Assembly (NCBI GenBank): GCA_021737975.1
Contig: JAIPCZ010000004.1
Location: forward strand, 1 to 64,000
Origin: Polaromonas sp.
Lineage (GTDB): Bacteria > Pseudomonadota > Gammaproteobacteria > Burkholderiales > Burkholderiaceae_C
Length of the DNA stretch: 64,000 bases
Reading direction: 5' to 3'
Shown here piece after piece: positions 38,745 to 48,684 of the stretch. Each line of letters opens with the position of its first letter. Position 1 is the first letter of the stretch. The translations under genes were made by a program, and so were the position numbers. The notes below the pieces were generated by a model. It saw nothing but the letters and a program-made list of their open reading frames with translations. It ran no database searches and had not been told where the DNA came from.

Positions 38745-38847
38745 CGCCGGTATTGGTGTATTCCCTAGGCGGAAGGACAGGCGATTGACAGTTTGATGGC
38801 TCAAAATTCGCGGGTGTTCAGTTCAATCGCCAACAGGAGACCTCACC

Positions 38848-39837
38848 ATGATCCGTATGAAACCTCTCGCCCTTTGGGCCGCCCCCGTTGCTGTGGCAAT
38901 GGTCGCTTCCACCTCGGCCTTCGCCTTTGAGCCGGGCAGCACCGAATGTATTGCACCGGCCGGCGCCGGTGGCGGCTGGGACATGACCTGCCGCCTGGTC
39001 GGCAAAACCCTGCAAGATCTCAAGCTGATTCCCGGCTCCATGCAGGTCACCAACAAGGCCGGTGGCGGCGGCGGCGCGGCTTATGCCGAGGTCATCAACA
39101 AGCGCAACACCGACAACAACCTGATTGTTGCCGCCTCGACCGCAACCTCGACGCGCCTGGGTCAAAATGCCTACCCCGGCAACACCATGGACCAGGTCAA
39201 GTGGCTGGCCTCGGTGGGTGCTGACTACGGCATGGTGGCCGTGGCAGCCGATTCGCCATACAACACCTTGCCCCAGCTGATGGCCAAGGTCAAGTCGGAC
39301 CCGACCGCCATCTCCTTCGCCGGCGGCTCTGCCGTGGGTGGCTGGGATCACCTGAAGATCCTCATTGCCGCGCGCAAGTCGGGCATCACCAATGTGCGCT
39401 CGGTCAAGTACGTCGCCTTTGACGGTGGTGGCGAAGCCGTCACACAATTGCTGGCGGGCAAGATTCAGGCTTTCACCGGTGACATCTCCGAAGCCAAGGG
39501 TTTTGTCGATGCCGGCAAAATCAAGGTGCTGGCCGTGCTGGCCCCTGAGCGCCTGAGCGGTGACTTCGCCAAGTTCCCGACCGCCAAGGAGCAGGGTCTG
39601 GACGCCGTGGGTGCCAACTGGCGCGGTTTTTATGTGCCCGGTGGCATGAGCCAGGATGCCTATAACTTCTGGGTCAAGGCAGTCGGCACGGTGTATGACT
39701 CCGCCGAGTGGAAAGCCGTCATGGCCAAAAACGGCATGGCGCCGCTGAACCTGCGCGGCGACGCTTTTCAGAAGTACGTAAAAGAGTCGGTGAACGAAAT
39801 CAACGCGCTGTCAAAAGAAATCGGCATCGTCAAGTAA
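38848..39837 (+). CDS. tctC: Tripartite tricarboxylate transporter substrate-binding protein
   Basis: This 329-residue periplasmic protein has a signal peptide cleaved around residue 27 (MVASTSAFA/FEPG). The TctC-type blocks are APAGAGGGWDMTCRLVGKTL and VVNKAGGGG-like substrate contacts, with FAGGSAVGGWDHLKI in the second lobe. It catches a carboxylate (citrate- or tartrate-like) for the TctAB channel. The gene heads tctC-tctB-tctA; a hairpin follows it, which would give more of this protein than of the membrane subunits. Substrate unknown. Confidence 0.92.
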   Translation: MIRMKPLALWAAPVAVAMVASTSAFAFEPGSTECIAPAGAGGGWDMTCRLVGKTLQDLKLIPGSMQVTNKAGGGGGAAYAEVINKRNTDNNLIVAASTATSTRLGQNAYPGNTMDQVKWLASVGADYGMVAVAADSPYNTLPQLMAKVKSDPTAISFAGGSAVGGWDHLKILIAARKSGITNVRSVKYVAFDGGGEAVTQLLAGKIQAFTGDISEAKGFVDAGKIKVLAVLAPERLSGDFAKFPTAKEQGLDAVGANWRGFYVPGGMSQDAYNFWVKAVGTVYDSAEWKAVMAKNGMAPLNLRGDAFQKYVKESVNEINALSKEIGIVK

Positions 39838-39853
39838 GCCCTGGCGCCACCGC

Positions 39854-39892
39854 AAGACCTGTCGATCGAATGCGTCGGCAGGTCTTTCTTTA
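39854..39892 (+). terminator. Stem-loop attenuator between tctC and tctB
   Basis: AAGACCTGTCGA pairs with TCGGCAGGTCTT (one G-U pair) across a 9-base loop, followed by TTCTTTAT. It lies 17 bases after the tctC stop. Partial termination here is common in binding-protein transporter operons. Confidence 0.65.
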
Positions 39893-39934
39893 TCCCGGGA
39901 CCTGCATGTCCCTTTTTATTGACCGGATCCTGCC

Positions 39935-40369
39935 ATGAAGAGCGACCGTATCTTTGCCATCATTGTGCTTGCTGCCTCCCTGGGGATGCTGTGGGCCGCC
40001 ACACAGATTGAGGAAAGTTTCATCCAGGACCCCCTGGGCCCGAAGGCATTTCCCATGCTGATTGCGGTGCTCATGGCCGTGTCGGCCGTGGTCATGTTTT
40101 TCAAGCCCGATGCCGACCCGCACTGGCCGGGCTTTTACAAAACGCTGGAGCTGTTTGCCACCACGGGTGTGTTGATCGCCTACGCCCAGATCCTGCCGAT
40201 TGCCGGTTTTGTGCTTGCCACCACCTGCGCGTCGGCATTTTTGACCTGGCGCCTGGGCGGTAATGCGCGCCAGTCTGCCGTCGGCGGCATTTGCACGGCG
40301 GTGGGTATTTTTGTGCTGTTTCAGTACGCCTTGGGCGTCAACATGGCCAAGGGCCCCTGGGGCTTCTAA
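39935..40369 (+). CDS. tctB: Tripartite tricarboxylate transporter small membrane subunit
   Basis: The 144-residue protein has about four membrane helices, including IFAIIVLAASLGMLWAAT, AFPMLIAVLMAVSAVVMFF and a C-terminal pair. The TctB signature FIQDPLGPKAFPMLIA is present near residue 35. It pairs with TctA to form the sodium- or proton-coupled channel. The gene is 19 bases before tctA. With tctA interrupted, its partner may be missing. Confidence 0.9.
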   Translation: MKSDRIFAIIVLAASLGMLWAATQIEESFIQDPLGPKAFPMLIAVLMAVSAVVMFFKPDADPHWPGFYKTLELFATTGVLIAYAQILPIAGFVLATTCASAFLTWRLGGNARQSAVGGICTAVGIFVLFQYALGVNMAKGPWGF

Positions 40370-40388
40370 GCTCCCAAAGGACTAAAAA

Positions 40389-41930
40389 ATGGATTCTTTA
40401 CAAGCTTTGGCGCATGGTTTTTCTGTCGCCATGACCTGGCAAAACATTGGCCTGGCGCTGATGGGTTGTTTCCTGGGCACCATCATCGGCGCGCTGCCCG
40501 GCCTCGGGCCCTCCAATGGTGTCGCCATCATGATCCCGGTGGTTTTCAGCATGGGTCTGTCACCCACGCCGGCGCTCATCCTGCTCACCAGCGTTTATTA
40601 CGGTGCCATGTACGGTGGCCGTATTTCCTCCATCCTGCTCAACATCCCCGGCGATGAGCCCGCGCTGATGACCACCCTGGACGGCTACCCGATGGCGCGC
40701 CAGGGACACGCCGGTGAAGCCCTGGCAATTTCCGGCATTGCGTCGTTTGTGGGGGCATTTTTTGCCACGATTGGCCTGGTTGTGCTGGCACCGCAGCTGG
40801 TTGAGGTGGCCCTGCTGTTCGGCCCGGCCGAGTACTTTGCCATGTTCACGCTGGCCTTTGCCACCCTGGGCGGTGTCACCAGCGCCAACCAGGCCAAGGC
40901 CGGCTTTGCCACCTGCCTGGGCCTGTCGCTGGCGTTTGTGGGTGTGGACGGCCAGACCGGGGTGCCGCGCTTTCCCTTTGGCAATGTGCACTTTTAGGAC
41001 GGCATTGACTTTCTGGTGGCCATTGTGGGCATGTTCGCGCTGTCTGAAATCTTTGTTTTTATCGAAGAACGCCACAAGGTGGGCAGCCACACCACCGCCA
41101 AAATGCCTGAGGTGGGCCGGGTGATCCCGCCCTGGTCGATGATCAAACAAACCAGTGGCGCCATGGGACGCGGCACCATCCTTGGCTTCATTGCCGGTGT
41201 CTTGCCGGGGGCCGGTGCCTCGTTGGGATCGTTCCTGGCCTACACGGTCGAGAAGAAGGTGGCCGGCAAGAACGGGCGCTTTGGCAAGGGTGACCCGCGC
41301 GGTGTCGCCGCACCTGAAGCCGGCAACAACGCCGCTGCCGGCGGTGCGCTGGTGCCCATGCTGGCCCTTGGTGTGCCGGGCTCCGGCACCACGGCCGTGC
41401 TGCTGGCGATGTTGCTGGCCATGGACATTACCCCGGGTCCGCTCTTGTTCGCCCAAAACCCGGATGTGGTCTGGGGCCTGATTGCCGCCCTCTTTATCGG
41501 CAACTTCATGCTGCTGGCGCTGAACCTGCCGATGGTGGGCATGTTTACCAAGGTCCTGAAGATTCCATCGATGTACCTCATGCCGGCTGTGACGATGATC
41601 TCGTTTGTGGGCATTTACGGCATCACCAACTCCACTTTTGACCTGATGCTGATGATTGCGTTTGGTGTCCTCGGTTGGATATTGCGCAAGTTCGAGATCC
41701 CCATGGTACCGGTGATTCTGGGCATTTTGCTCGGTGAGCTGATGGAGAAGAACCTGCGCCGTGCCCTGACCATCTCGGACGGTGACTACGCCATTCTGTA
41801 TGGCTCCCCGCTGGCGGTCGGATTTTTGCTGGTGGCCGTGATCGGTTTTATTGTTCCGGTGTTCCTGCGCAAGTTCGTCAAGCCGAAAAAACTGGTCGAA
41901 GACGCCATCACCGAAGGCACGCCCGACTGA
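40389..41930 (+). pseudogene. tctA: Tripartite tricarboxylate transporter large subunit, interrupted by an in-frame TAG
   Basis: Two open frames (40389-40997 and 41016-41930) lie in the same reading frame and together give a full-length TctA of about 513 residues. The first half has GCFLGTIIGALPGLGPSNGVA and TSVYYGAMYGGRISSILLNIPGD; the second has GFIAGVLPGAGASLGSFLAY and ALGVPGSGTTAVLLAM. They are separated only by TAG at 40995-40997 in ...FPFGNVHF-TAG-DGIDFLVAI. A CAG (Gln) to TAG change is the simplest cause. No frameshift is needed. It may be a true nonsense mutation, a sequencing error, or a codon read through by an amber suppressor. A GTG at 41016 could restart translation but would give only a half channel. 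Confidence 0.85.
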
Positions 41931-42031
41931 AGTTAGCGCCCTGCATCGTGCGGGGCGCCGCAAACTGGTGTTAGATTCAGGCGAATGAACTCGGTCGGGT
42001 GACCGGGTTTTCTCTTTGATTGGCACCTTCG

Positions 42032-42877
42032 ATGACGTCTCCATCCCACTCCCCGCTGGGCAAGCCCGCCGTCTATGCGGACCAGTACGACGCTTCCCTG
42101 CTTTTCCCGATCGCCCGTGCACCGCAACGCGCAGAACTCGGTCTTGGCGCCCACCTGCCATTTCTCGGTGCCGACCTGTGGACCGCCTTCGAGCTGAGCT
42201 GGCTCAACGCGCGCGGCAAACCGCAGGTGGCGCTGGCGCACATCACGGTGCCCTGCGAGTCGGTCAACCTCATCGAGAGCAAATCACTCAAGCTGTACCT
42301 GGGCAGTTTCAACAACACCCGCTTTACGGATGCAGCCGAGGTATTGGCACGACTGCGCGCCGATCTGACCGAGCTCGCCTGGCGCGGCGACGTGGTGCAG
42401 TCCAGCGTCGGCGTCAAACTGGTGCCGGCCGACTTGTTTGACCGCGAACCGATCGAAGAACTCGACGGCCTGAGCCTTGACCGGCTGGACCTGGACTGCG
42501 ACCGCTACACGCCAGCTCCGGACTTGCTTCATTCAGCCACCGGCGAGGCCCCGGTGTCCGAGGTGCTCACCAGCAACTTGCTGCGCAGCAACTGCCCGGT
42601 GACCGGCCAGCCCGACTGGGGCAGCGTTCAGATCAGCTACTTCGGTCCGCAGATTGACCAGGCCGGACTGTTGCGCTACATCGTCAGTTTTCGCCAGCAC
42701 CAGGGCTTTCATGAGCATTGTGTCGAGCGCATGTTCATGGACCTCCAAGCCCGTTGCCAGCCGCACAAGCTGGCCGTCTATGCCCGCTACACCCGCCGCG
42801 GCGGCCTCGACATCAATCCGTTTCGCACCAGCCACCCGCAAGCCCTGCCCCCCAACCGCCGCAATGCACGGCAGTAG
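42032..42877 (+). CDS. queF: NADPH-dependent 7-cyano-7-deazaguanine reductase
   Basis: QueF reduces preQ0 to preQ1 in queuosine synthesis. The 281-residue length is that of the two-domain, E. coli-type form. The catalytic cysteine is C188 in [12 protein letters not shown], the QueF motif ESKSLKLYL is at residues 82-90, and FHEHCVERM carries the substrate-binding glutamate region. The start at ATG 42032 is used in preference to an in-frame TTG four codons earlier. No other queuosine gene is nearby. Confidence 0.96.
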   Translation: MTSPSHSPLGKPAVYADQYDASLLFPIARAPQRAELGLGAHLPFLGADLWTAFELSWLNARGKPQVALAHITVPCESVNLIESKSLKLYLGSFNNTRFTDAAEVLARLRADLTELAWRGDVVQSSVGVKLVPADLFDREPIEELDGLSLDRLDLDCDRYTPAPDLLHSATGEAPVSEVLTSNLLRSNCPVTGQPDWGSVQISYFGPQIDQAGLLRYIVSFRQHQGFHEHCVERMFMDLQARCQPHKLAVYARYTRRGGLDINPFRTSHPQALPPNRRNARQ

Positions 42878-42945
42878 CCAAGCCCCGGTTGTCACGGCAA
42901 TAATGCAGACTTTCAGGCAATCTTGAGACAACATCGGGTGGCAAC

Positions 42946-45180
42946 ATGAAAAGTACCGGATTTCTAAGGCTTCATGCGCTTCGCATCGGTCTGGGTTTTG
43001 CCATTGTGGTGCTGATGCTGCTCAACGCTGCGGGCGTGATACCGCTTGGTTTTGCGCAACGGCTTGAGACCTATGCCTATGACCAGCGCCTGCAATGGAC
43101 CATGCCCGGCACGGTGGACCCGCGCATTGTGATCGTGGACATTGACGAGCGCAGTCTGCTGCAACAAGGCCACTGGCCATGGCCGCGCCACGAGATCGCC
43201 CAAATGATCGATATTTTGTTCGACAAATACCAGATCGATGTGCTGGGTTTTGACGTGTTGTTTGCCGAGCCGGACCGCAGCTCGGGCCTGAGCCAGCTCG
43301 AGCAGCTCGAACGCGCCGATTTGAAGGACAACCCCGCCTTCAGGCAAGCGCTGGATCGCCTGCGCCCAAGCCTGCGTTATGACCAGATTCTTGCCGACAG
43401 CCTCAAAAACCGGCGCATTGCCCTGGGTTATTACTTCCGCCATGATGGGCAAGTCGAAAGCCGCGTGGGCAGCCTGCCCGCTCCCGCGCTGGCGGCCGGC
43501 AGCTTTGATGCGCAACAAGTGTGGGGGGCACAGGCCAGCGGGTACGCCGCCAACCTCCCGGTCTTGCAGCAGGCCGCCGCCAGCGCGGGCTTTTTCAATT
43601 CCAGCCCGCTGGTGGACGGCGACGGCGTGTTGCGGCGTATTTCCTTGCTGCAAATGCTCGACGGACAACTGTATGAGACGCTGAGCCTGGCCGTCACGCG
43701 GCTGGCCATGCAGGGGCCCGAGCTTGCGCTCAACTATGCCGACGGCGACAACAGCGCAGTGGCCCTGGAATCCCTGCAACTGGGCAACCGGCGCATTGCG
43801 GTCGATGACGACGTGGCGGCGCTGGCGCCTTACCGCGGCAAACAGGGCAGCTTCCCCTATGTGTCCGCCATTGACGTGTTTCAGGGGAAAGTGGCGCCCG
43901 AAGTCCTGCTCGGCGCCATCGTTCTGGTGGGGACCACCGCACCCGGTTTGCTCGATTTGCGCTCCGTGCCGATGCAGGAGTCCTATGCCGGTGTCGAGGT
44001 TCACGCCAACATGATTGCCGGCATACTCGACGGCAACATCAAGGAGCGCCCGGCCTACGTGATGGGACTGAATCTGGTGTTCATCTTGCTCATGGGCGGT
44101 TTTTTGGCCCTTTCCTTGCCCGCCCTGAGCCCATTGGCAGCGACGGTTCTGACCGCCGCCACCACCCTGGCCATGCTGGCAGGCAACCTGTATTTCTGGC
44201 AGGTCCAGAACATGATTCTGCCGCTGGCCTCCGGCCTGGTCCTGATCAGCGCCCTGTTCATCTTCAACATGTCCTATGGCTATTTTGTCGACGCGCGCAG
44301 CAAACGCATGCTGGCAAACCTGTTTGGCCAGTATGTGCCGCCTGAATTGGTCGATGAAATGGCCAAAGACCCGGGCGCCTACAGCCTGGAGGGCAGCAAC
44401 CGCGACATGACCGTGCTGTTCTCGGACGTGCGCGGCTTCACCACCATCTCCGAGGGGCTCGACCCCAGGCAGCTGACCCAGCTCATGAACGAGTTCCTGA
44501 CGCCGATGACCCACGTGATCCACCATCACCGCGGCACCATCGACAAGTACATGGGCGATGCCATCATGGCGTTCTGGGGCGCGCCGGTGCCCGACCCCGA
44601 CCACGCGCGCAACGCCCTGCTGGCGGCCATGGAGATGGTCACCAAGCTGGACGCCATGCAGGAGCATTTCAAGTCGAGGGGCTGGCCACCGATCAAGGTC
44701 GGTGTGGGCCTCAACACCGGCGACATGACGGTGGGCAACATGGGCTCGGAATTTCGCTTGGCCTACACCATCATGGGCGACGCCGTGAACCTGGGCTCCA
44801 GGCTGGAGAGCCTGACCAAAAACTATGGCGTCGACATCATGGTGAGTGAATTCACCAGCGCCCGCGTGCCCGACTTCGCCTTCCGCGAGCTGGATTGCGT
44901 CAGGGTCAAGGGCAAGGACAAACCTGTCAAGATCTATGAGCCCATGGGGCCGGAGCGGGACCTCAAGCCCGCCGAACGTGAAGAGCTGGCGCTTTACAAC
45001 GAGGCCCTCCGGCTGTACCGTTCGCAACAATGGGGGCCAGCCGGAGAAGCATTTGCCCACTTGCAACAGTTGGCACCCATGCGCAAGCTTTACCCCATGT
45101 ACCTCGAGCGTATCGACCATTTTGGACAACAGCCCCCGCCACCGGACTGGGATGGCACCTACACTTTTTTGACAAAATAG
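42946..45180 (+). CDS. CHASE2-domain adenylate/guanylate cyclase
   Basis: The 744-residue protein has a first membrane helix (about 12-32), an extracytoplasmic CHASE2 sensor (about 35-345, with VIVDIDERSLLQQGHWPWPR and DVLFAEPD), three more helices (about 368-440) and a class III cyclase domain. Metal-binding aspartates are in LFSDVRGFTTISE (D494) and YMGDAIMAFWGAP; MGDAVNLGSRLE completes the active site. A C-terminal helical stretch follows. The product is cAMP or cGMP; lysine in IDKYMGD favours ATP. The GAF/HD-GYP gene starts 4 bases after its stop, so two second-messenger enzymes share a transcript. Confidence 0.92.
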   Translation: MKSTGFLRLHALRIGLGFAIVVLMLLNAAGVIPLGFAQRLETYAYDQRLQWTMPGTVDPRIVIVDIDERSLLQQGHWPWPRHEIAQMIDILFDKYQIDVLGFDVLFAEPDRSSGLSQLEQLERADLKDNPAFRQALDRLRPSLRYDQILADSLKNRRIALGYYFRHDGQVESRVGSLPAPALAAGSFDAQQVWGAQASGYAANLPVLQQAAASAGFFNSSPLVDGDGVLRRISLLQMLDGQLYETLSLAVTRLAMQGPELALNYADGDNSAVALESLQLGNRRIAVDDDVAALAPYRGKQGSFPYVSAIDVFQGKVAPEVLLGAIVLVGTTAPGLLDLRSVPMQESYAGVEVHANMIAGILDGNIKERPAYVMGLNLVFILLMGGFLALSLPALSPLAATVLTAATTLAMLAGNLYFWQVQNMILPLASGLVLISALFIFNMSYGYFVDARSKRMLANLFGQYVPPELVDEMAKDPGAYSLEGSNRDMTVLFSDVRGFTTISEGLDPRQLTQLMNEFLTPMTHVIHHHRGTIDKYMGDAIMAFWGAPVPDPDHARNALLAAMEMVTKLDAMQEHFKSRGWPPIKVGVGLNTGDMTVGNMGSEFRLAYTIMGDAVNLGSRLESLTKNYGVDIMVSEFTSARVPDFAFRELDCVRVKGKDKPVKIYEPMGPERDLKPAEREELALYNEALRLYRSQQWGPAGEAFAHLQQLAPMRKLYPMYLERIDHFGQQPPPPDWDGTYTFLTK

Positions 45181-45184
45181 CGCC

Positions 45185-46825
45185 ATGACAAGCATTTCAA
45201 AAAGTACCGACCTGAACACGGTCGAGGGTTTGCTCGGGCGGCTGGAGCAGCTCAACGACATTGGCGCCGCGCTGTCCAAGGAGCGCGACATCACGCGCCT
45301 GCTTGAATACATTTTGCTGGCCGCCAAAGGCATCACCCGCGCCGACGGCGGTACCATCTACAGCAAAGTCGTGGGCGCCAACAGCCTGCGCTTCGAGATC
45401 CTGCGCACCGATTCGCTGAACATCGCGATGGGTGGCAGCGCCAGCCAGCCAATCAATTTTCCGGACTTGCCGCTGGTCAACGCCGGCGGGGAGCCCAACG
45501 ACTCGCTGGTGGCGGCCTACGCGGCCATTCACGCTGTCACCGTCAACATCGAAGACGCTTACAGCGAGCCCAATTTTGACTTTTCGGGCACCCGCAGGTT
45601 TGACCAAAACACAGGCTACCGCTCGCAGTCCTTCCTGACGGTGCCGATGTGCAACCAGGATGGTGATGTGATTGGCGTGCTGCAATTGCTCAACGCCCTC
45701 AAACCCGGCAGCGCCGAGGTCACCACGTTTTCCAAGGCCGACCAGCAACTGGTCGAGTCGCTGGCGTCCCAGGCCGCCATTGCACTGAGCAACCGGCTGC
45801 TGATGAATCAGCTGGAAGACCTGTTCGAGTCGTTCATTGACATGATCAACATGGCCATTGACGAAAAATCGCCCTACACCGGGGGCCACTGCCAGCGCGT
45901 GCCTGCCCTGACCATGATGCTGGCCGAAGCCACGGCACAGCACCAGGAGGGCCCGCTGGCTGGTTTTTCCATGACAGAGCTGGACCGCTACGAACTCAAG
46001 ATTGCCGGCCTGCTGCATGACTGCGGCAAAATCACCACGCCGGTGCACGTGGTGGACAAGGGCACCAAGCTGCAGACCCTGTTTGACCGGATCGCGCTGA
46101 TTGACACCCGTTTCGAGGTGCTCAAGCGCGATGCCGAGATCGAGGCGCTGCGCCGTCAACTGGCGCTGCGCCCCTGTGTTGATGAAGCCGCCGAGCGCGC
46201 GGCCATGACCAGTCTGCACAAGCAACTCGGCACGCTTGACGACGAGCGCAGCTTTTTGCGCGCGACCAATTCGGGCGGCGAATTCATGAGTGATGCCGAT
46301 GTGGCGCGTGTGCGCCACATCGGCATCCATTACCAGTGGCGCAACCCGGATGGCCTGCAAACCAATTTTTTGTCGGCCGATGAACTCGACAACCTCAGCA
46401 TCCGCAAAGGCACGCTGACACTGGCCGAGCGCGACACCATCAATTACCACATCGTGGCCACCATCAAGATGCTGGAGAAATTGCCCTGGCCAAAACACCT
46501 GCAAAACGTGCCCGAGTTTGCGGGAGGCCACCATGAACGCATGGACGGCAAGGGCTACCCCAAGGGGCTCACGCGCGAGCAAATGTCGGTGCAGGCGCGC
46601 ATCATGGGGATCGCCGACATTTTCGAAGCGCTGACCGCCTCGGACCGTCCCTACAAGCTGGGAATGAAGCTTTCGCAAGCCATCAGCATCATGGTCAAAA
46701 TGAAAGATGAGGGGCATATTGACGCCGATCTGTTTGATGTCTTCATCAAACAAGGGATTTACCTGCGCTACGCCCAGGAGTTCATTGACCCGAATCAGAT
46801 TGACGAGGTCCGCCTGGTCCTCTGA
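45185..46825 (+). CDS. GAF and HD-GYP protein (c-di-GMP phosphodiesterase)
   Basis: The 546-residue cytoplasmic protein has an N-terminal GAF domain (about 25-205; ADGGTIYSKV, FLTVPMCNQDGDVIGVLQLLN) and an HD-GYP domain (about 225-535). The metal motif is LLHDCGKI (H278, D279), and HHERMDGKGYPKGL carries the GYP motif (about 457-459), so it should be active against c-di-GMP. About 80 charged residues between the two halves of HD-GYP (including RFEVLKRDAEIEALRRQ) are an insertion of unknown role. The neighbouring CHASE2 cyclase suggests that cNMP binding to the GAF domain controls c-di-GMP breakdown; this is inference. Confidence 0.92.
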   Translation: MTSISKSTDLNTVEGLLGRLEQLNDIGAALSKERDITRLLEYILLAAKGITRADGGTIYSKVVGANSLRFEILRTDSLNIAMGGSASQPINFPDLPLVNAGGEPNDSLVAAYAAIHAVTVNIEDAYSEPNFDFSGTRRFDQNTGYRSQSFLTVPMCNQDGDVIGVLQLLNALKPGSAEVTTFSKADQQLVESLASQAAIALSNRLLMNQLEDLFESFIDMINMAIDEKSPYTGGHCQRVPALTMMLAEATAQHQEGPLAGFSMTELDRYELKIAGLLHDCGKITTPVHVVDKGTKLQTLFDRIALIDTRFEVLKRDAEIEALRRQLALRPCVDEAAERAAMTSLHKQLGTLDDERSFLRATNSGGEFMSDADVARVRHIGIHYQWRNPDGLQTNFLSADELDNLSIRKGTLTLAERDTINYHIVATIKMLEKLPWPKHLQNVPEFAGGHHERMDGKGYPKGLTREQMSVQARIMGIADIFEALTASDRPYKLGMKLSQAISIMVKMKDEGHIDADLFDVFIKQGIYLRYAQEFIDPNQIDEVRLVL

Positions 46826-46918
46826 AAATCAGCTTTTTCCAGGACAGCCTGGCCATTGCTGGCGCCTCTCTGCGGCTGCCGCGCCAGGGCCGGGTGGCGC
46901 ACCACGGATAATTCACAC

Positions 46919-47947
46919 ATGCCAACGCCATCTGCCCTAGCCCCCCGTCTCTCGCCGCGAGCCATTGGCATGGCCGCTGCGGCGATCACCGTGCTGATCT
47001 GGACATCGTTCATTTTGATCGCCCGCGCCTCTGCTGACCCGGCGCGCGGCGGCCAGCTGACACCACTGGACATGGCGTACTGCCGCATCGTCGGCGCAGC
47101 GCTGATACTGCTGCCCTGGGGCGCTTACCTGGTGCGCCGGGACCGGGCCGGCGGCACGGCAAGCGCCTCCTGGCTGGGGGTGTCGCCGCTGTCCAGGCGT
47201 GTCACGGTCGCCGTCGGCTTCTTTGGCGGCCTGCTTTACGCTTTGCTGGCCTACGGCGGCTTTGCCTACGCCCCGGCCTTGCACGCGTCGGTGCTGATGC
47301 CGGGCAGCTTGCCGCTGTGGACGGCACTGCTGGCGGCCTGGCTGCTGCGCGACCACATCACGCCCGGACGCGCCGTCGGGCTGGGACTGATTGTGCTGGG
47401 CGACCTGCTGGTGGGTGGCTTGAGCCTGTTGCGCGCTTTTGACGGTGGACAGGTCTGGCTGGGCGACCTCCTGTTCATGAGCGCGGCCCTGTGCTGGGCG
47501 ACTTACAGCGTGCTGGCACGGCACCACGGGCTTGACGCGGTGCGCGCCACCATCGCCGTCACCACCTTGGCCGCCGTCACCTATGTGCCGGTCTACAGCG
47601 TGCTGGCGCTCACGGGAATGGTGCAAGCCCACGTGTTTACCGCGCCGCTCAGGGAGATTTTGTTTCAGGCACTGTTCCAGGGCTGGGGGTCGGTGGTGAT
47701 ATCGGGCATCACCTTCACACAGATGATCCGTTACTTTGGCCCGGTCCGCTCGACCATGATCACGGCGCTGGTGCCGGGCCTGTCGGCCATTGGCGCCGTT
47801 CTGGTATTGAACGAACCCCTGCACTGGAACCTGGTGGCCGGGCTCGTGCTGGTGACTTCAGGCATTTTGTTCGGGGTCCGGGCGACCCGTCTGACGGCCA
47901 GCCCAATGAAGGTGACTGCCAACTTTCAAACCGGCGTCAGCATCTGA
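46919..47947 (+). CDS. EamA/DMT-family transporter
   Basis: The 342-residue protein has ten predicted helices in two EamA repeats. The first begins IGMAAAAITVLIWTSFILIARA, and the second ends with ALVPGLSAIGAVLVLNEPLHWNLVAGLVLVTSGILFG, a typical EamA closing motif. Such proteins export amino acids or other metabolites; the substrate is unknown. The start at 46919 avoids an upstream extension rich in arginine. The stop overlaps an in-frame upstream ATG of tsaB by one base. Confidence 0.88.
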   Translation: MPTPSALAPRLSPRAIGMAAAAITVLIWTSFILIARASADPARGGQLTPLDMAYCRIVGAALILLPWGAYLVRRDRAGGTASASWLGVSPLSRRVTVAVGFFGGLLYALLAYGGFAYAPALHASVLMPGSLPLWTALLAAWLLRDHITPGRAVGLGLIVLGDLLVGGLSLLRAFDGGQVWLGDLLFMSAALCWATYSVLARHHGLDAVRATIAVTTLAAVTYVPVYSVLALTGMVQAHVFTAPLREILFQALFQGWGSVVISGITFTQMIRYFGPVRSTMITALVPGLSAIGAVLVLNEPLHWNLVAGLVLVTSGILFGVRATRLTASPMKVTANFQTGVSI

Positions 47948-47970
47948 TGGACCCAAGACAAGGCAATCGC

Positions 47971-48684
47971 ATGAATTTGCTGGCCTTCGACACCAGCACC
48001 GACATCCTGTTCATCGCCGTGCAAGGCGGTGCGGCGGACGCAGCCCGGCTGTGTCAGCACACGGCAGCTGGCGGCGCACAAACCTCTTCCCGTCTGATTC
48101 CCGAGATTCAGCGCCTCATGGCGCTGGCGCAGCTGCGACTGGAGGATCTGGATGCCATTGTGTTTGGCGCCGGCCCGGGCTCGTTCACCGGCTTGCGCAC
48201 GGCCTGCTCGGTGGCCCAGGGACTGGCCTTCGGCGCTGACGTGCCGGTGCTGCCTGTCGACACCTTGCTGGCCTTGGCCGAAGAGGCGCGCTGGCAGTGC
48301 GCCGATGCGCAGTCCTTTGCAGTTACCGCCTTGCTCGACGCCCGCATGGACGAGCTGTACATGGCGGACTTTGTTTTTTCAGCGGGTGGCTGGACCCGGT
48401 GCAGCAGCGACCGCCTGATCAAGCCGGAAGACCTGGGCTGGAACGGGGTGAATCTGCTGGCCGGCAATGTGTTTGACGGCTACGGCGCGCGTTTACCCCC
48501 ACTGGCCGCACAGACCGCGGCCCTGCCCACCGCCACCGCGCTGTTGCGCCTGGCGCCCGCCCTGCTGGCCGCCGGGGCTGGCCTGTCGGCCGACAACGCG
48601 CTGCCCACCTACATCCGCGACAAGGTGGCGCAGACCACGCTTGAACGCAACGCCCGCAAGGCGCTGCTTGGGCTGGCGCCATGA
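47971..48684 (+). CDS. tsaB: tRNA threonylcarbamoyladenosine synthesis protein TsaB
   Basis: TsaB is the scaffold partner of TsaD and TsaE in making t6A37 of tRNAs. The 237-residue protein starts MNLLAFDTSTDILFIAV and contains the ASKHA-fold block FGAGPGSFTGLRTACSVAQGLAFG, almost invariant in the family. The true start is taken as ATG 47971 rather than one eight codons upstream because family members begin close to LLAFDTS. The 3' end overlaps rimI by 4 bases; tsaB-rimI pairing is common. Confidence 0.95.
   Translation: MNLLAFDTSTDILFIAVQGGAADAARLCQHTAAGGAQTSSRLIPEIQRLMALAQLRLEDLDAIVFGAGPGSFTGLRTACSVAQGLAFGADVPVLPVDTLLALAEEARWQCADAQSFAVTALLDARMDELYMADFVFSAGGWTRCSSDRLIKPEDLGWNGVNLLAGNVFDGYGARLPPLAAQTAALPTATALLRLAPALLAAGAGLSADNALPTYIRDKVAQTTLERNARKALLGLAP

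Noticed and set aside
40995..41016. Frameshift in tctA
   Set aside because: Both halves are in the same frame, so a nonsense codon is the simpler explanation.
42964..45357. 797-codon open frame opposite the CHASE2 cyclase
   Set aside because: Antisense shadow; no ribosome-binding site or family motif, whereas the plus-strand cyclase motifs are complete.
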